A stretch of 20,185 bases of DNA from Seison nebaliae (Eukaryota; Rotifera; Pararotatoria; Seisonacea; Seisonidae), in assembly GCA_023231475.1 (NCBI GenBank), contig JALJEE010002611.1, positions 1-20,185 of the forward strand, in the 5' to 3' direction. The notes below the pieces were generated by a model that ran no database searches, was not told where the DNA came from, and saw only the letters and a list, made by a program, of their open reading frames with translations. Shown here piece by piece: positions 19,495 through 20,185 of this stretch (the stretch's first letter is position 1; each line of letters begins with the position of its first letter). A program made the position numbers and the translations under genes.

Positions 19495-19767
19495 AAAATT
19501 ATTTTTATTATATATAGTTTTATTTATACAGTCATCGTTTTTAAAAAAAAAAGATACCGAAAAACTATTCGAGTATCTTATGATTTTGAAAGTTTTTTCC
19601 TAACTTACTTTCCCATTATTTACTTCTTATTTTTCTTCCATTAAATACTTTAATAATTTTTCTATATTAACAACATATGCCAAATTGGCCATTTTAGCAA
19701 CATTTCCTTCCGAAAAATTTATTATAATCAAACTAAAATGAAAATATAATTTTTAACAGGTTACCAT

Positions 19768-19773
19768 GTCTCT

Positions 19774-19834
<61 letters not shown>

Positions 19835-19841
19835 AGGGACG
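19768..19841 (+). tRNA. tRNA-Asn (anticodon GUU), copy 3
   Basis: The 74 bases are identical to copies 1 and 2, again preceded by CAT and followed by TTTT within 10 nt. The 340 bases to its right are AT-rich and I see nothing in them. Confidence 0.97.
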
Positions 19842-20185
19842 GAAACTTTTAATGAGTTAATAATTCTTAACTTAATTTCATAGTTTGAGTAAATGATTAA
19901 AAGTTTGATTTTTTATTCGTTAATTTCACAATTCAGATTGTTCACATTAGTGTTCGTTCCAATTATTTATGTTACAAATTAATAATAAAATGATAATTAT
20001 TCAAATAAAATTAATTATTAGAATAAAAAGAAAATCTCAAATTGATCTCGATTTATTTTATTTTGGAATATAAATTTCAAAATGAAACGTCCAAATTGAT
20101 TCCTTTCAGATCGAAAACATAATTTGAATAAACATAATTGTCATTTTATATATTTCTTCTTCCTCGTATCTTGATTATCCGATTT
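19842..20185. other. AT-rich right edge
   Basis: No gene, repeat or structured element is visible. The downstream motif shared by tRNA-Asn copies 1 and 2 is not evident here. Confidence 0.5.

Noticed and set aside
1-20185. CRISPR array, insertion sequence, transposon or virus-like element
   Set aside because: No regularly spaced repeats, no terminal repeats and no transposase, reverse transcriptase, integrase or capsid-like coding were seen on either strand.

Overview
The window reads as nuclear DNA of a small-genome arthropod, most likely an acariform (astigmatid) mite. It is very AT-rich. Several long housekeeping genes have no introns, and the introns I can place are mostly 41-65 nt. Eukaryotic tRNA genes with internal promoters are present, and one secreted protein resembles the mite-only group 5/21 allergens. 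The species call is inference; arthropod or other small invertebrate is the safe level.

Layout. A tRNA-Pro gene (minus) comes first. An intronless puromycin-sensitive aminopeptidase (minus, 833-3418) and an intronless mitochondrial trifunctional enzyme alpha subunit (plus, 4199-6562) then diverge from a shared 780 bp spacer. About 2.4 kb without a convincing gene follows, with simple repeats and a TATA-like box. It leads into a two-exon A20/AN1 zinc-finger gene (8996-9825), which gains its complete AN1 finger only when a 50-nt intron is removed. A hidden multi-exon minus-strand gene (10497-11529) for a small secreted protein diverges from a seven-exon OST3/TUSC3/MAGT1 oligosaccharyltransferase subunit gene (11717-13030) across 187 bp. 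Next is a stretch of coding character that I could not resolve cleanly (13213-14209). ALIX/PDCD6IP (14579-17022, two exons), a 71-residue single-pass membrane microprotein (17302-17517) and a six-exon gene for an unrecognised immunoglobulin-domain membrane protein (17719-18836) complete the protein genes. The right end has a strongly structured, probably Pol III-type RNA element (about 19000-19116) and three identical tRNA-Asn genes.

How the genes work together. They are mostly unrelated household functions: cytosolic peptide trimming, mitochondrial beta-oxidation, ubiquitin/stress zinc finger, ER N-glycosylation and ESCRT-linked membrane scission. There is no operon. The likely shared control is two head-to-head promoter regions. 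The most interesting material is the pair of genes that only appear after splicing by eye (the allergen-like secreted protein and the Ig membrane protein), the structured RNA next to the tRNA-Asn cluster, and the unresolved 13.2-14.2 kb region. I saw no retroviral, Polinton or other virus-like element and no DNA transposon.
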